DNA of 47,490 bases from the IMG/VR virus record IMGVR_UViG_3300020207_000045, positions 1 through 47,490 of that record; one strand, written 5' to 3'. The stretch is from a virus. Both the position numbers and the translations under genes were made by a program. The notes beneath the pieces were generated by a model, which was not told the origin of the DNA, did not search any database, and worked only from the letters and a program-made list of their open reading frames with translations. Below, in pieces: positions 1 through 7,461 of this stretch; position 1 is the stretch's first letter, and each line of letters starts with the position of its first letter.

Positions 1-369
1 AGTTCTAATATGCTCTGCAAGTTTAAATATTAGTTCTTTTCCTGCACCACGTTTACGGCTCCAAATAGTATACGCTATTGCTGTGTCTGCATCTTGTTTA
101 AGATGTGCATTTTGACTCATTAAATCTAATTCTTTTACGCTTGACGGTATATCGTTTGTATATGCAACACATACAATGCCTTCGATATCATCTTCGTGCT
201 TTAATCCATAAATTTTTCTGCTAAAGGTTGTGCGCCATTCTACATCAAGCTCAGGGCGCACTGGATCTTCTGATACATCAATATCTTCTAATTCAACTAG
301 TTCTGTTTTTTTAACCCAGCCAAAAAAGTTATCGATTGACGCTTTCCATTTTTTTAAGTTTTCATTCAT
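1..369 (-). CDS. GNAT-like acyltransferase-fold phage protein (partial, 3' end outside window)
   Basis: Reading the minus strand from an ATG at 369 gives 123 open codons that run off the left edge, beginning MNENLKKWKASIDNFFGWVK. The later part, with IYGLKHEDDIEGIVCVAYTN and then AIAYTIWSRKRGAGKELIFK, resembles the GNAT-like domain of conserved hypothetical proteins in T4-like marine phages. The RGAGKEL stretch is where a GNAT fold would bind the acyl-CoA pyrophosphate. The start is supported by a GGAGAG ribosome site just upstream and by a 4-base ATGA overlap with the preceding glycosyltransferase gene, so it is the sixth gene of that cassette. Its substrate is unknown; it may modify a sugar or a protein together with the neighbouring glycosyltransferases. 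The family call is by eye only. Confidence 0.6.
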   Translation of the reverse strand, partial: MNENLKKWKASIDNFFGWVKKTELVELEDIDVSEDPVRPELDVEWRTTFSRKIYGLKHEDDIEGIVCVAYTNDIPSSVKELDLMSQNAHLKQDADTAIAYTIWSRKRGAGKELIFKLAEHIRT

Positions 370-1265
370 TTAGCTCTCCGTAAAATTCTTGCGCTATTTT
401 GATATACTTGTTTAAAAAACTTACTTTGTTCTGCATCTAGAGGTTTAGTAGAAATATCTACTCCTGTGCCTTTAAGTATTTCTAAACCTAAACGTTCTGC
501 TTCTTCGTTAGGTTGTAAATCCTTTACATCACTTTCCCAAAAGTTGTTTAACCATTCAAAGTCACGCACATTTGCATAGTCCCAATCTGTACAGTTTGTC
601 ATGTAGCAACCTTGACGTGCGCCTAGTATACTCCATATACCGTTTTCAACATCTGCACCTATCTGACTCCATATAAGCAGTCTATCATAGTTTTGCCACC
701 ATACTGTACGCAAATCATCTACTTTGGCTCCTTGATCCAAAGACATCTTAACACCTTCGCGAAAGCCCGCCCGCCAAGCCTGCCAAGGTGTCGCATTAGT
801 ATAAGAAACGCTGTAGTTTTCGTTAAATTGGTAATATTTGTTGTCGAAGCAGAATTCAACTTTTCCTCGTTCATCGCCGTCCTCGCTATTTTCGTGTGTT
901 TTCATATTGTGGACAAATTTACGTGTCCACATTTTAAGACCGCCGTTGCCGTACATAAGTCCATTAACATGTACCTTGCCACACCAACTAAACACATGTT
1001 CTGGAGTAACACCTAATTCCTCAATATCAACTTCTTGATTAAGAAATTCTTGATCAATAATGTTGTCTGCATCAACAGTAACAAAATATTCTGTTTCTGA
1101 CAAATCTGCACATGCTTTGTGTGCGGCATCACTACCATGCACTCCGTGTACACGTTTTGCCCAAGGAATTTTACTACACAAATCTGCATAGTTTTTTTCT
1201 GCGTTTGGTTCGTCGTAGGACAAAAATATAATATCTTGATCAATTACTTTAATTTTTGACATCAT
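366..1265 (-). CDS. GT2-like glycosyltransferase (GT-A fold)
   Basis: A 299-residue protein. It opens with a beta-strand-rich segment (DIIFLSYDEPNAEKNY), then GVHGSDAAHKACADLSETEY, and a DxD-type motif, VDADN, at residues about 64-68. That arrangement is the nucleotide-sugar and metal site of GT-A glycosyltransferases. The conserved block WQAWRAGFREGVKMSLDQG near residues 163-181 is one I associate with a protein common in T4-like marine phages. It would transfer a sugar in the host cytoplasm, to DNA, a virion protein or a glycan; the acceptor cannot be read from sequence. Two adjacent ATGs (1265 and 1262) are possible starts. The first overlaps the upstream stop as ATGA; the second is better spaced from the GGAAG ribosome site. 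The gene lies inside a tightly overlapping cassette with two further glycosyltransferases. Confidence 0.7.
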   Translation of the reverse strand: MMSKIKVIDQDIIFLSYDEPNAEKNYADLCSKIPWAKRVHGVHGSDAAHKACADLSETEYFVTVDADNIIDQEFLNQEVDIEELGVTPEHVFSWCGKVHVNGLMYGNGGLKMWTRKFVHNMKTHENSEDGDERGKVEFCFDNKYYQFNENYSVSYTNATPWQAWRAGFREGVKMSLDQGAKVDDLRTVWWQNYDRLLIWSQIGADVENGIWSILGARQGCYMTNCTDWDYANVRDFEWLNNFWESDVKDLQPNEEAERLGLEILKGTGVDISTKPLDAEQSKFFKQVYQNSARILRRAK

Positions 1266-1828
1266 TCTTCCACTATATGATTATAATTCTCAAAGGCTTT
1301 ACCACAGTATACACTCACATCGTTCCTTTGAGCAACTTCTTTTTTTGTATTTTCTATAATTGCTTCGCCATTCATTACAGAAGAAAAATTTACTTCTAGT
1401 GTATCTAATAAAAAATTAGGATCATCTTCGTCGGTAACAAAAAGACGATGCACTTTATCCTTATAATATGCTGTGCTATTAATTAACGATTTAAGACCTG
1501 GAGACACGCTTGCTTTCCAGGTTCCTTCGGATACGTTTTGTTTAATGTGAAACACTAGATTGTGATTAATATCATGTTTCGGTAATCGATGTATACTTTT
1601 ATCAACATCGAAATCTTCTAAACTTGTGTGTTTAGACTTTAATTCAAACTGTGAGTCAGCTGAATCGCTAGGTACGACAATAAAATCTTCCATACTCTTT
1701 CGACACTCTGCAAAATCGTACATAAGTTCTTTAGAAATATTAATGTACAAAGAACTTTCGTCTAGTACATTAGATACTTTCCAGACTGTGCCGTCTTCTT
1801 TAAAATTAAGATAATACTTGCGTTCCAT
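1262..1828 (-). CDS. Hypothetical protein of the glycosyltransferase cassette
   Basis: A 188-residue protein I do not recognise. It is acidic and mixed alpha/beta in appearance, with no signal peptide, membrane segment or obvious catalytic motif. A central region runs from KSIHRLPKHDINHNLVFHIK to the SVSPGLKSLINSTAYYKD area, and the C-terminal third contains a single cysteine (VYCGKAF). The start at 1828 overlaps the end of the upstream glycosyltransferase by 23 bases and has a purine-rich GAGAAATTAG stretch ahead of it. The stop overlaps the next start as ATGA, so the gene is translationally coupled on both sides. Its placement between glycosyltransferases suggests a role in the same modification pathway, but this is inference from position only. 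Confidence 0.75.
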   Translation of the reverse strand: MERKYYLNFKEDGTVWKVSNVLDESSLYINISKELMYDFAECRKSMEDFIVVPSDSADSQFELKSKHTSLEDFDVDKSIHRLPKHDINHNLVFHIKQNVSEGTWKASVSPGLKSLINSTAYYKDKVHRLFVTDEDDPNFLLDTLEVNFSSVMNGEAIIENTKKEVAQRNDVSVYCGKAFENYNHIVEE

Positions 1829-2648
1829 TTTCTAATTTCTCTATAATTTTTTCTGTCAGAAACTCGTCCTCTACATAGTGCAATAAACCAGACTGTAGAA
1901 AATTTCCTAACATTAAGTTACCATCATTTCGATAGTATTTTCCTATTACACTAGTCCATTTTTCAGGAACATTTTTCCAACGTTGAGCATGTGGTTTCAT
2001 GTGCGTAAACGTAATAAAACTTTTAGGATTTGTTATTTCTTTTTCGTTATCTAAAATTTTACTTACAATAGCTGCACATAAGTCAACGCTACACCACTTT
2101 TGGTATCTTTCTTTTGCATACTTACTGTAAAATAATTCCCAATTTTGCATTACAATTTCTAACAAGGTGTAAAATTCTTTTGCTTTATCGCCTTTTCTAA
2201 AATAATGTAATGCACTGTACAAATTCGGCAATTCGTTTGCATCAAAAGTTTTTCTATAATATCTGCTAGTAACAACTTCATTACGATACGTGTTTACATT
2301 ACTTGTAAAATATACATCGTATTTTTCTAATTCATTCCACCAATGTGTTATATTGCTAAGAACAAGCATATCTGCTTCAAGTACAATAGTTTGTTCATAA
2401 GGACTTGCGTGATACACCTTCCATCTATTGTTTATTTTCCAATCTTGTTCATTTGCATCATCTTGCCACGGAATAGGAATAATTTTATCAAACGCATGTG
2501 TCCAACTTTCTGGTACTTTGTCGTTTGTTATAAGACTGATTTTTTGATCTGTGTTATATCTATGTAAACTAAGTGCAAGTGCATATGCCTGGCGTACATA
2601 ATTTGTGTTATCATTATTCTGAGCTAACAAACAAAATCCTTTACTCAT
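1806..2648 (-). CDS. GT8-like glycosyltransferase with EAD in place of DxD
   Basis: A 280-residue protein starting MSKGFCLLAQNNDNTNYVRQ, followed by SLITNDKVPES and YHASPYEQTIVLEADMLVLS. The order (N-terminal strand, TND turn, then the acidic metal-site strand near residue 92) is that of GT-A enzymes resembling family GT8. The canonical DxD is EAD at residues 91-93, which may weaken or alter metal binding. It is clearly a paralogue of the next upstream gene: both begin with a G-x-x-LxAQNN start and share the SPY-[ED]-x-TIV block before the acidic motif. The start ATG at 2648 overlaps the end of that paralogue by 8 bases. The sugar and acceptor are unknown. The gene pair probably arose by tandem duplication followed by strong divergence. 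Confidence 0.65.
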   Translation of the reverse strand: MSKGFCLLAQNNDNTNYVRQAYALALSLHRYNTDQKISLITNDKVPESWTHAFDKIIPIPWQDDANEQDWKINNRWKVYHASPYEQTIVLEADMLVLSNITHWWNELEKYDVYFTSNVNTYRNEVVTSRYYRKTFDANELPNLYSALHYFRKGDKAKEFYTLLEIVMQNWELFYSKYAKERYQKWCSVDLCAAIVSKILDNEKEITNPKSFITFTHMKPHAQRWKNVPEKWTSVIGKYYRNDGNLMLGNFLQSGLLHYVEDEFLTEKIIEKLENGTQVLS

Positions 2649-3495
2649 TTGCTAACTCCTTGCTAATTGCTCTATCTAAACTAAATTTATTCATTACATG
2701 AATATTTGTATTATCTATCGACGATAATGTGTAATGACCCTTCCAATCTTTTTTATCAAGTAAAAATACATATTTTTCATCGTCCATTTTAACTAATACA
2801 TCATTGTCTGTTGTAAACCATAATTTTCCAGGCATTGCTTTAGGCCAATTTGTTTTTTGATTACCGTTCATTAAATGAATAGCAATACTAAAACTAAAAT
2901 CATTTCTATAAGTTTTATTTGCTATTTGATAAACTAATCTATAATATAACCAGTTTTCTTTAATATGTTCAACTAAATTAAAGAACGCTTTTGTTCGTTC
3001 TGTTTTCTTAAAATAAAACAAAGTAGCCCAATACATATCAATACTTCTGTCGCTAATCTTTTCAAAACTTTCTACACGTTCTGGATTAAGATCTTCAATG
3101 TCTCTACAAATTAAAAAATCATCATCTGTGTCAAAAGCATTGTTTAGTAAAGAGTTTCCGACTATAAAATCGGTATCCATTACAATAGTTTCGTCATATG
3201 GTGATATATCGTATACTGTGCTTCTATCGTGATTTCTCCACTCAAGTGTTCTATCACTCATTGTGCCGTCTCGATAAATTCTTTTTTGTGTACACTCTTT
3301 CCAATCTAAAGAAAGTACATGATCGAAATATTTTTTATAATACGGATATGTTTTTTCAAGATAGGAGACATTATCAGTAGCAATAGCAACTGATAACCCT
3401 AAATGCTTTTTAATTTTTTTAGCACAAAAAATTGCTTGTTTAACATAATCTATAGTATGATTGTTTTGTGCAAATAGTACTACACCTCTGGTCAT
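2641..3495 (-). CDS. GT8-like glycosyltransferase with intact DTD motif
   Basis: A 284-residue protein beginning MTRGVVLFAQNNHTIDYVKQ. It has the GT-A core layout: a TDN turn near residues 40-42, DHVLSLDW near 58-65, and SPYDETIVMDTDFIVG with the metal-binding DTD at residues 107-109. A Rossmann-like first half and a Trp/Tyr-rich second half (ENWLYYRLVYQIANKTYRND) match its downstream paralogue, which has lost the first Asp of the motif. The start overlaps the stop of the upstream 115-aa gene as ATGA, so translation is coupled. It most likely acts in the host cytoplasm on a nucleotide-sugar donor. Substrate and acceptor are unknown; GT8-like is the closest description I can support by eye. 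Confidence 0.65.
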   Translation of the reverse strand: MTRGVVLFAQNNHTIDYVKQAIFCAKKIKKHLGLSVAIATDNVSYLEKTYPYYKKYFDHVLSLDWKECTQKRIYRDGTMSDRTLEWRNHDRSTVYDISPYDETIVMDTDFIVGNSLLNNAFDTDDDFLICRDIEDLNPERVESFEKISDRSIDMYWATLFYFKKTERTKAFFNLVEHIKENWLYYRLVYQIANKTYRNDFSFSIAIHLMNGNQKTNWPKAMPGKLWFTTDNDVLVKMDDEKYVFLLDKKDWKGHYTLSSIDNTNIHVMNKFSLDRAISKELANE

Positions 3496-3839
3496 ATATT
3501 AATCAAACCTTCGACAGATCTGTTTGTTTTAATTTCTGTATACTTGTCTAAGTATTCATACGACTTTGTAAAATAAATGTCAATAATATCATCTAAGAAT
3601 TTTACCATATCCTTAATTTCGATAGGAGTATCATTGTCATCAATGAGAACTGCACTAGTCATTTCTCTGCTAACAATCATTTGACAAAACGTCATTAGTT
3701 CTCTGTTTACTGTAAACTTGCCTCCGTCGAGATAGTGAACACAATTTTCGGAAAATTGTTCTTTTATAATACGCTTTTGATTGTTTAGCGTAGTCATGTA
3801 GTTTGAAAATTCTAATGCTTTTTCTAATCTTTCGTCCAT
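3492..3839 (-). CDS. Conserved T4-like phage protein of unknown function, first gene of early cassette
   Basis: A 115-residue protein, MDERLEKALEFSNYMTTLNN onward, ending in NRSVEGLINI. This pattern (DERLEKALxFSNYMxTLNNQ, then AVLIDDNDTPIEI, then NRSVEGL) is one I recall as a conserved hypothetical in T4-like marine phages, with no known function. It has no catalytic motif that I can see and looks like a small alpha-helical protein with a short central beta region. It is the promoter-proximal gene of the minus-strand cassette. A GGAG ribosome site lies 7 bases before the ATG, and a perfect sigma70-type promoter sits at 3864-3892. Its position suggests early expression ahead of the glycosyltransferases. 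Confidence 0.8.
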   Translation of the reverse strand: MDERLEKALEFSNYMTTLNNQKRIIKEQFSENCVHYLDGGKFTVNRELMTFCQMIVSREMTSAVLIDDNDTPIEIKDMVKFLDDIIDIYFTKSYEYLDKYTEIKTNRSVEGLINI

Positions 3840-3863
3840 ACGGGATCTCCAAGTATATTAGTA

Positions 3864-3892
3864 ATTATATACTCAGTTTAAGATTTTGTCAA
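3864..3892 (-). promoter_or_regulatory. Consensus sigma70-type (early) promoter for the glycosyltransferase cassette
   Basis: On the minus strand TTGACA (3892-3887) is followed after exactly 17 bases by TATAAT (3869-3864). Both hexamers are perfect. The ATG of the 115-aa gene lies 24 bases after the -10 box, with GGAG between. The promoter begins 8 bases after the stop codon of the tail-fibre gene in the same direction, and no terminator hairpin separates them, so late read-through into the cassette is also possible. Confidence 0.85.
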
Positions 3893-3899
3893 GAGCTGA

Positions 3900-4934
3900 T
3901 TAGTTGTCTTGGAATGCAGCAAACTCGCTGCCAGCAGGTAAAGGAATTGATACATAATCGCCTGTGGGCTGTTTTGCATGTACACCTGCAGACTGAGACC
4001 CGCCTGATACTAGAACACGTTCGTCGAAGTTAGGCTGTCCTTCGTTAATATCGTTAAAATCTATTCTAAATCTAATTGTGTCATTGTTTACACGCTTGGC
4101 TCTTACTCTATAGTAGTTTTCGTCATAAACACCAGAACCATACTTTCTAAATATTTCTTTATATCCTGTAGTTAACTGAAAATTTCCGACTGCTGCATTA
4201 ATAGCACCGTCTCCGTTAACGTCTGTGCTGCCATCAGCTGCTGCGCCAGTATTTGCTGTTGTTGCATTTTTACCAAATATTACTGTAACATTATTAAACA
4301 TCGAAGCCCAGTTTTGGTCCTTTGAAGTATTCGCTCCACTTGTAAATGTAAGTCTTAAATCGCCACCTGCGTTAAAAAAATGTCTTCTATGATCTGCGCC
4401 TGTTGCAGAAGTTCTTCCAGCTGCGTTGGTTGTTGCATAACCTCCTTCAAACAAAAGATCTAACTCACACCAAATATTATCGTCTGGATCACCGTCGCCG
4501 CCCCAAGGACTTGTACGAGTACTAACTGCTAAAGATCTTGCTGTGCCGATTGTAAAATCATCTATAGAATCTGCATTATTTTCAACAACTGTAATTGCAG
4601 CTAATAAATCATTAAACCCTTTTGCATTATCATTAAGATTACTTGCGCTAGGGCCACTAGCATCTGCTCCAATTATATCGCCTGTGCTAAAAGTAGATGT
4701 ATATGCATCTGTAGATGCTTGGTGCTGTCTGCAAGTATTAATGTCTGTCTTTAACATTTCTAAATGATCGTGATCAATTAGTTCGTCATTTACACTAACA
4801 TCTTTGTATGCTTCATAGCTTGGAACAATTTGTCCGTATCCGTCTTGACCTGTTCCGTCGCCTAGTAAGACAAGGATTCTATCAAGAGCATCTGTGTAGT
4901 CTGTTGCTTGTACTAAGTTACCTGTTGATACCAT
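3900..4934 (-). CDS. Tail-fibre/virion structural protein, paralogue of the next gene upstream
   Basis: A 344-residue protein. Landmarks are GDGTGQDGYGQ near residue 30, DHRRHFFNAGGDLRLTF near residue 185, VGNFQLTTGYKEIFRKYGSG, and the C-terminal RIDFNDINEGQPNFDERVLV. The same landmarks in the same order occur in the adjacent 306-residue protein, so the two are tandem paralogues. I associate this family with structural or fibre proteins of T4-like marine phages. A low-complexity Ala/Thr/Asn/Gly insert with NATTANTGAAADGSTDVNGD around residues 225-245 looks like a surface loop. The start follows an AGGA site with 9-base spacing, 4 bases after the upstream stop, so it is the second gene of a two-gene late operon. 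Host-surface contact is the likely role but is inferred. Confidence 0.65.
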   Translation of the reverse strand: MVSTGNLVQATDYTDALDRILVLLGDGTGQDGYGQIVPSYEAYKDVSVNDELIDHDHLEMLKTDINTCRQHQASTDAYTSTFSTGDIIGADASGPSASNLNDNAKGFNDLLAAITVVENNADSIDDFTIGTARSLAVSTRTSPWGGDGDPDDNIWCELDLLFEGGYATTNAAGRTSATGADHRRHFFNAGGDLRLTFTSGANTSKDQNWASMFNNVTVIFGKNATTANTGAAADGSTDVNGDGAINAAVGNFQLTTGYKEIFRKYGSGVYDENYYRVRAKRVNNDTIRFRIDFNDINEGQPNFDERVLVSGGSQSAGVHAKQPTGDYVSIPLPAGSEFAAFQDN

Positions 4935-4938
4935 AGAT

Positions 4939-5859
4939 TTAGTTTCCTAATTCTAAACTAGAAAGTGCTGCATAACTTGGAGCGGCAACAGAAACAGAAT
5001 TTCCTGTTGGCCTTAAAAGCTGTACTTTGCTTACAAGTGTGCCCTGCACTTCCTCATCTATATTTGGATCCCCTAAATCTTGATCTTGAAATTGAATTGT
5101 AAACTGAATTGCTCTATTACTTGTTTCTTTAACAAAAACAAGATATCTATTTTCAGCATACGCTTCTTGCTGCCCTGTTCTTTCAAACAGCTTTATTAAA
5201 GATGCAGTTAATTGAAAGTTACCAATAGGCCCGTTACCGTCTGGAAATAATGTTCCGCCAATACCTGTTTTAGATGTAGTATTAGATTTAAATTGAATTA
5301 CACCCATGTTTGTAAGCATCTGTTTCCAGTCGTCGCCTTTAGCATTAGAATTAGTTTCAATTTGAGCACTAATATAAATCTGTCCGCCAGCGTTAAAATA
5401 TGCACGTCTATGATCACTATCGTCAAAAGTTAATGTAAAACTATGCGATAATTGTCCGTTCCATGGAGCAAATCTTGAATCTGTTGCAAGAGTTTCAATA
5501 GTAACTTGTGTTCCGTCTACTTGTCCTGGATTTGCTTCTAACCTCGTAACTTCAAAAATGTACTGATTAAACCCATCGTAGTCACCAACTTCTCTTTCGT
5601 TAGCTAAAATTGAACTACTTGATGTTACCGGTTGTAACGGTGTTGGTGATCCTGATTGGTGAATAGAAATTGCATTAATGTCTTGCAATAATAAATTCAT
5701 ATCACTTGCATAAACAATACTATTTGCTGCTACTGGAGAACTGCTTAAATCTTGCCCGTAACCTTCTTGGCCGTTGCCGCCGCCGAGCAATCTAGCAACT
5801 CTATTTTGCAGTGTGTTATAGTTTGCTGCGGTAATGGTGGTTTCTTTATTTACTGCCAT
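4939..5859 (-). CDS. Tail-fibre/virion structural protein, first gene of a two-gene late operon
   Basis: A 306-residue protein with GGGNGQEGYGQ near residue 30, DHRRAYFNAGGQIYISA near residue 152, IGNFQLTASLIKLFERTG, and the C-terminal QFQDQDLGDPNIDEEVQGTL. It shares these landmarks with its downstream neighbour while differing in the loops between them, which is the usual pattern for diversified receptor-contact proteins. The ATG at 5859 has AGGA 8 bases upstream, and a perfect late promoter box, TATAAATA, lies 26 bases further out. No enzymatic motif is visible. It is probably a baseplate-attached fibre or a decoration; the exact position in the virion cannot be read from sequence. Confidence 0.65.
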   Translation of the reverse strand: MAVNKETTITAANYNTLQNRVARLLGGGNGQEGYGQDLSSSPVAANSIVYASDMNLLLQDINAISIHQSGSPTPLQPVTSSSSILANEREVGDYDGFNQYIFEVTRLEANPGQVDGTQVTIETLATDSRFAPWNGQLSHSFTLTFDDSDHRRAYFNAGGQIYISAQIETNSNAKGDDWKQMLTNMGVIQFKSNTTSKTGIGGTLFPDGNGPIGNFQLTASLIKLFERTGQQEAYAENRYLVFVKETSNRAIQFTIQFQDQDLGDPNIDEEVQGTLVSKVQLLRPTGNSVSVAAPSYAALSSLELGN

Positions 5860-5885
5860 TTAAGTTATCCTATTATATGCTAGTA

Positions 5886-5893
5886 TATTTATA
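5886..5893 (-). promoter_or_regulatory. T4-type late promoter box TATAAATA
   Basis: The minus strand reads TATAAATA, identical to the T4 late promoter consensus recognised by gp55. It is 26 bases before the ATG at 5859 and overlaps the stop codon of the upstream fibre gene. Confidence 0.85.
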
Positions 5894-7424
5894 CTTTCAA
5901 AACGCACTCGATTAATTTTTCTTCTTCTACATCGCTAGATACAAGTGCAATACCTACTATACAGCCGCCGTTGATTGCTGTACTTGCACAACCGTTATCA
6001 TCAACATAAACTGCTTCGCCTTTTTTAACAGGACCAACTACGCGGACAGGAACACGCCCTTTTAAACCAACTGCTTGACCGTCACAACCCTTGTTCATTA
6101 AAAATGCAGGTTCTTCAGATATAACACCTATTGCAATGCTTCCTCTGTTAGCTGATCTTGCTTCGGCTGTGCCTTGTGTAGCTACTGCCATAACTGTTCC
6201 AACTGGATAGTCTGCATCTGTTGTATATTTTTCTGCTAAGTCAGCATACCATGCTTCTGTTGCCACACCTTGGAATCGTCTTGCATAGATATCTCCAAGG
6301 CCGTCTCTAACAGGAATTGTGTTAGCAGCAGTTTCTTCTGAAGGAAGTATTGCATCTCCGTTTTGCATTGTGCCAGTTAATGGGTCTGGGTCATAAACTG
6401 CGTTTGGTTTCATTATTCCTTTAGAAACTTGTCCTAAGCCTTCATAATTTAATGCAAAAACATTTGGCCATCTATAATCACTAGTTCCTAAACTAGTTGC
6501 CGCAACTGTTTCAGTATTACCAACAAGTCCTGGTATAACAGCATTGTAAAAAAATCTTACAGGGTTTAAAACATTACCAAATAAGTCTTTTGCACGTATA
6601 ATAATTTGACTACCGTTGCCGTTTTCAATGACGCCTTGGTTGTCATTTTCAACTTTTAGTGTAAAGTCGCCACTATCACCAATTTGTAATCCATCTTCAG
6701 AATATGTTGCTAACCCAGTAAATACAGGATTATTTGATTGAACGTAGTTTGAAGCTGCTAAACCACCCAATTTTTCAGAGTTAGTTGCAGTACCTACTAG
6801 TCTAAAGGATCCTGAAGTTACACCGCCAGAACTATTAATTGTATTTTTAAGTGTTAAACCTGGTCTTATTCTATCAAAGCCAGAAATATTACTGTCAACA
6901 TCATTAGTGTCAATTGTAAAATCTGCATTACTAAATGCTAAGACAGTTTCGTCATTAACTACTGCGGTAATAATATTTCTACTATTTCCTAAGGTGTCGC
7001 GAACTGAACGGCTTACAATCTGTGTTTGTCCTGATCCTGCACTTTGGGGTCCGATAAGTACAAAATCACCGCCATTATATGTATAAAGCTGTTCGTTTGA
7101 TGTATCCCACCAAAAATCACCTTCTTTTAAGCCTGTTGGAACAGTATCGCTTACTTCGGCGCCGCCTGTAGTACGCCATTTTAAGCCATCAAAGAATTTT
7201 AATTTACTGTTTCCGCTATCAAACCAAATTTGACCAGCTAACTTGCGTGGCGGTTCTACTTGCCCTGCAAAGTTTTCTAGTAAAAATACAAAATTTTCGT
7301 TTTGTATCTCACCATAGCCAGCATAGTTTTTACCAACTAGTTTTAAGTCGGTTGTTTGGTCAATAGTACCATCTTCAATTTTCCAGCTTTTACTATTGCT
7401 GTATGTATCTATTGTATATGCCAT
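5889..7424 (-). CDS. Tail-fibre protein with shared N-terminal attachment domain (paralogue 3)
   Basis: A 511-residue protein. Residues about 1-130 form the domain shared with the next two fibre genes: an IEDGTIDQTTDLKLVGKNY start, a YGEIQNENFVFLLENFAG helix, then two copies of a Trp/Tyr motif (GQIWFDSGNSKLKFFDG and GDFWWDTSNEQLYTYNG) ending in VLIGPQ. The middle is beta-rich, with SEKLGGLAASNYV typical of fibre shafts. The C-terminal domain contains DLAEKYTTDADYPVGTVMAV followed by KGRVPVRVVGPVKKGEAVYV, a C-terminal module I associate with phage fibre proteins. The gene has its own late promoter (GATAAATA, 7450-7457) and an AGGGG ribosome site. The N-terminus presumably docks to the baseplate and the C-terminus contacts the host; that split is inference from the shared and variable parts. 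Confidence 0.75.
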   Translation of the reverse strand: MAYTIDTYSNSKSWKIEDGTIDQTTDLKLVGKNYAGYGEIQNENFVFLLENFAGQVEPPRKLAGQIWFDSGNSKLKFFDGLKWRTTGGAEVSDTVPTGLKEGDFWWDTSNEQLYTYNGGDFVLIGPQSAGSGQTQIVSRSVRDTLGNSRNIITAVVNDETVLAFSNADFTIDTNDVDSNISGFDRIRPGLTLKNTINSSGGVTSGSFRLVGTATNSEKLGGLAASNYVQSNNPVFTGLATYSEDGLQIGDSGDFTLKVENDNQGVIENGNGSQIIIRAKDLFGNVLNPVRFFYNAVIPGLVGNTETVAATSLGTSDYRWPNVFALNYEGLGQVSKGIMKPNAVYDPDPLTGTMQNGDAILPSEETAANTIPVRDGLGDIYARRFQGVATEAWYADLAEKYTTDADYPVGTVMAVATQGTAEARSANRGSIAIGVISEEPAFLMNKGCDGQAVGLKGRVPVRVVGPVKKGEAVYVDDNGCASTAINGGCIVGIALVSSDVEEEKLIECVLKV

Positions 7425-7449
7425 TCGTTAAACCCCTAATGCGTTATTG

Positions 7450-7457
7450 TATTTATC
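7450..7457 (-). promoter_or_regulatory. T4-type late promoter box GATAAATA
   Basis: The minus strand reads GATAAATA, 25 bases before the ATG of the 511-aa fibre gene and within the short gap after the preceding gene's stop. It matches seven of eight positions of the T4 late consensus. Confidence 0.8.
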
Positions 7458-7461
7458 TGTG

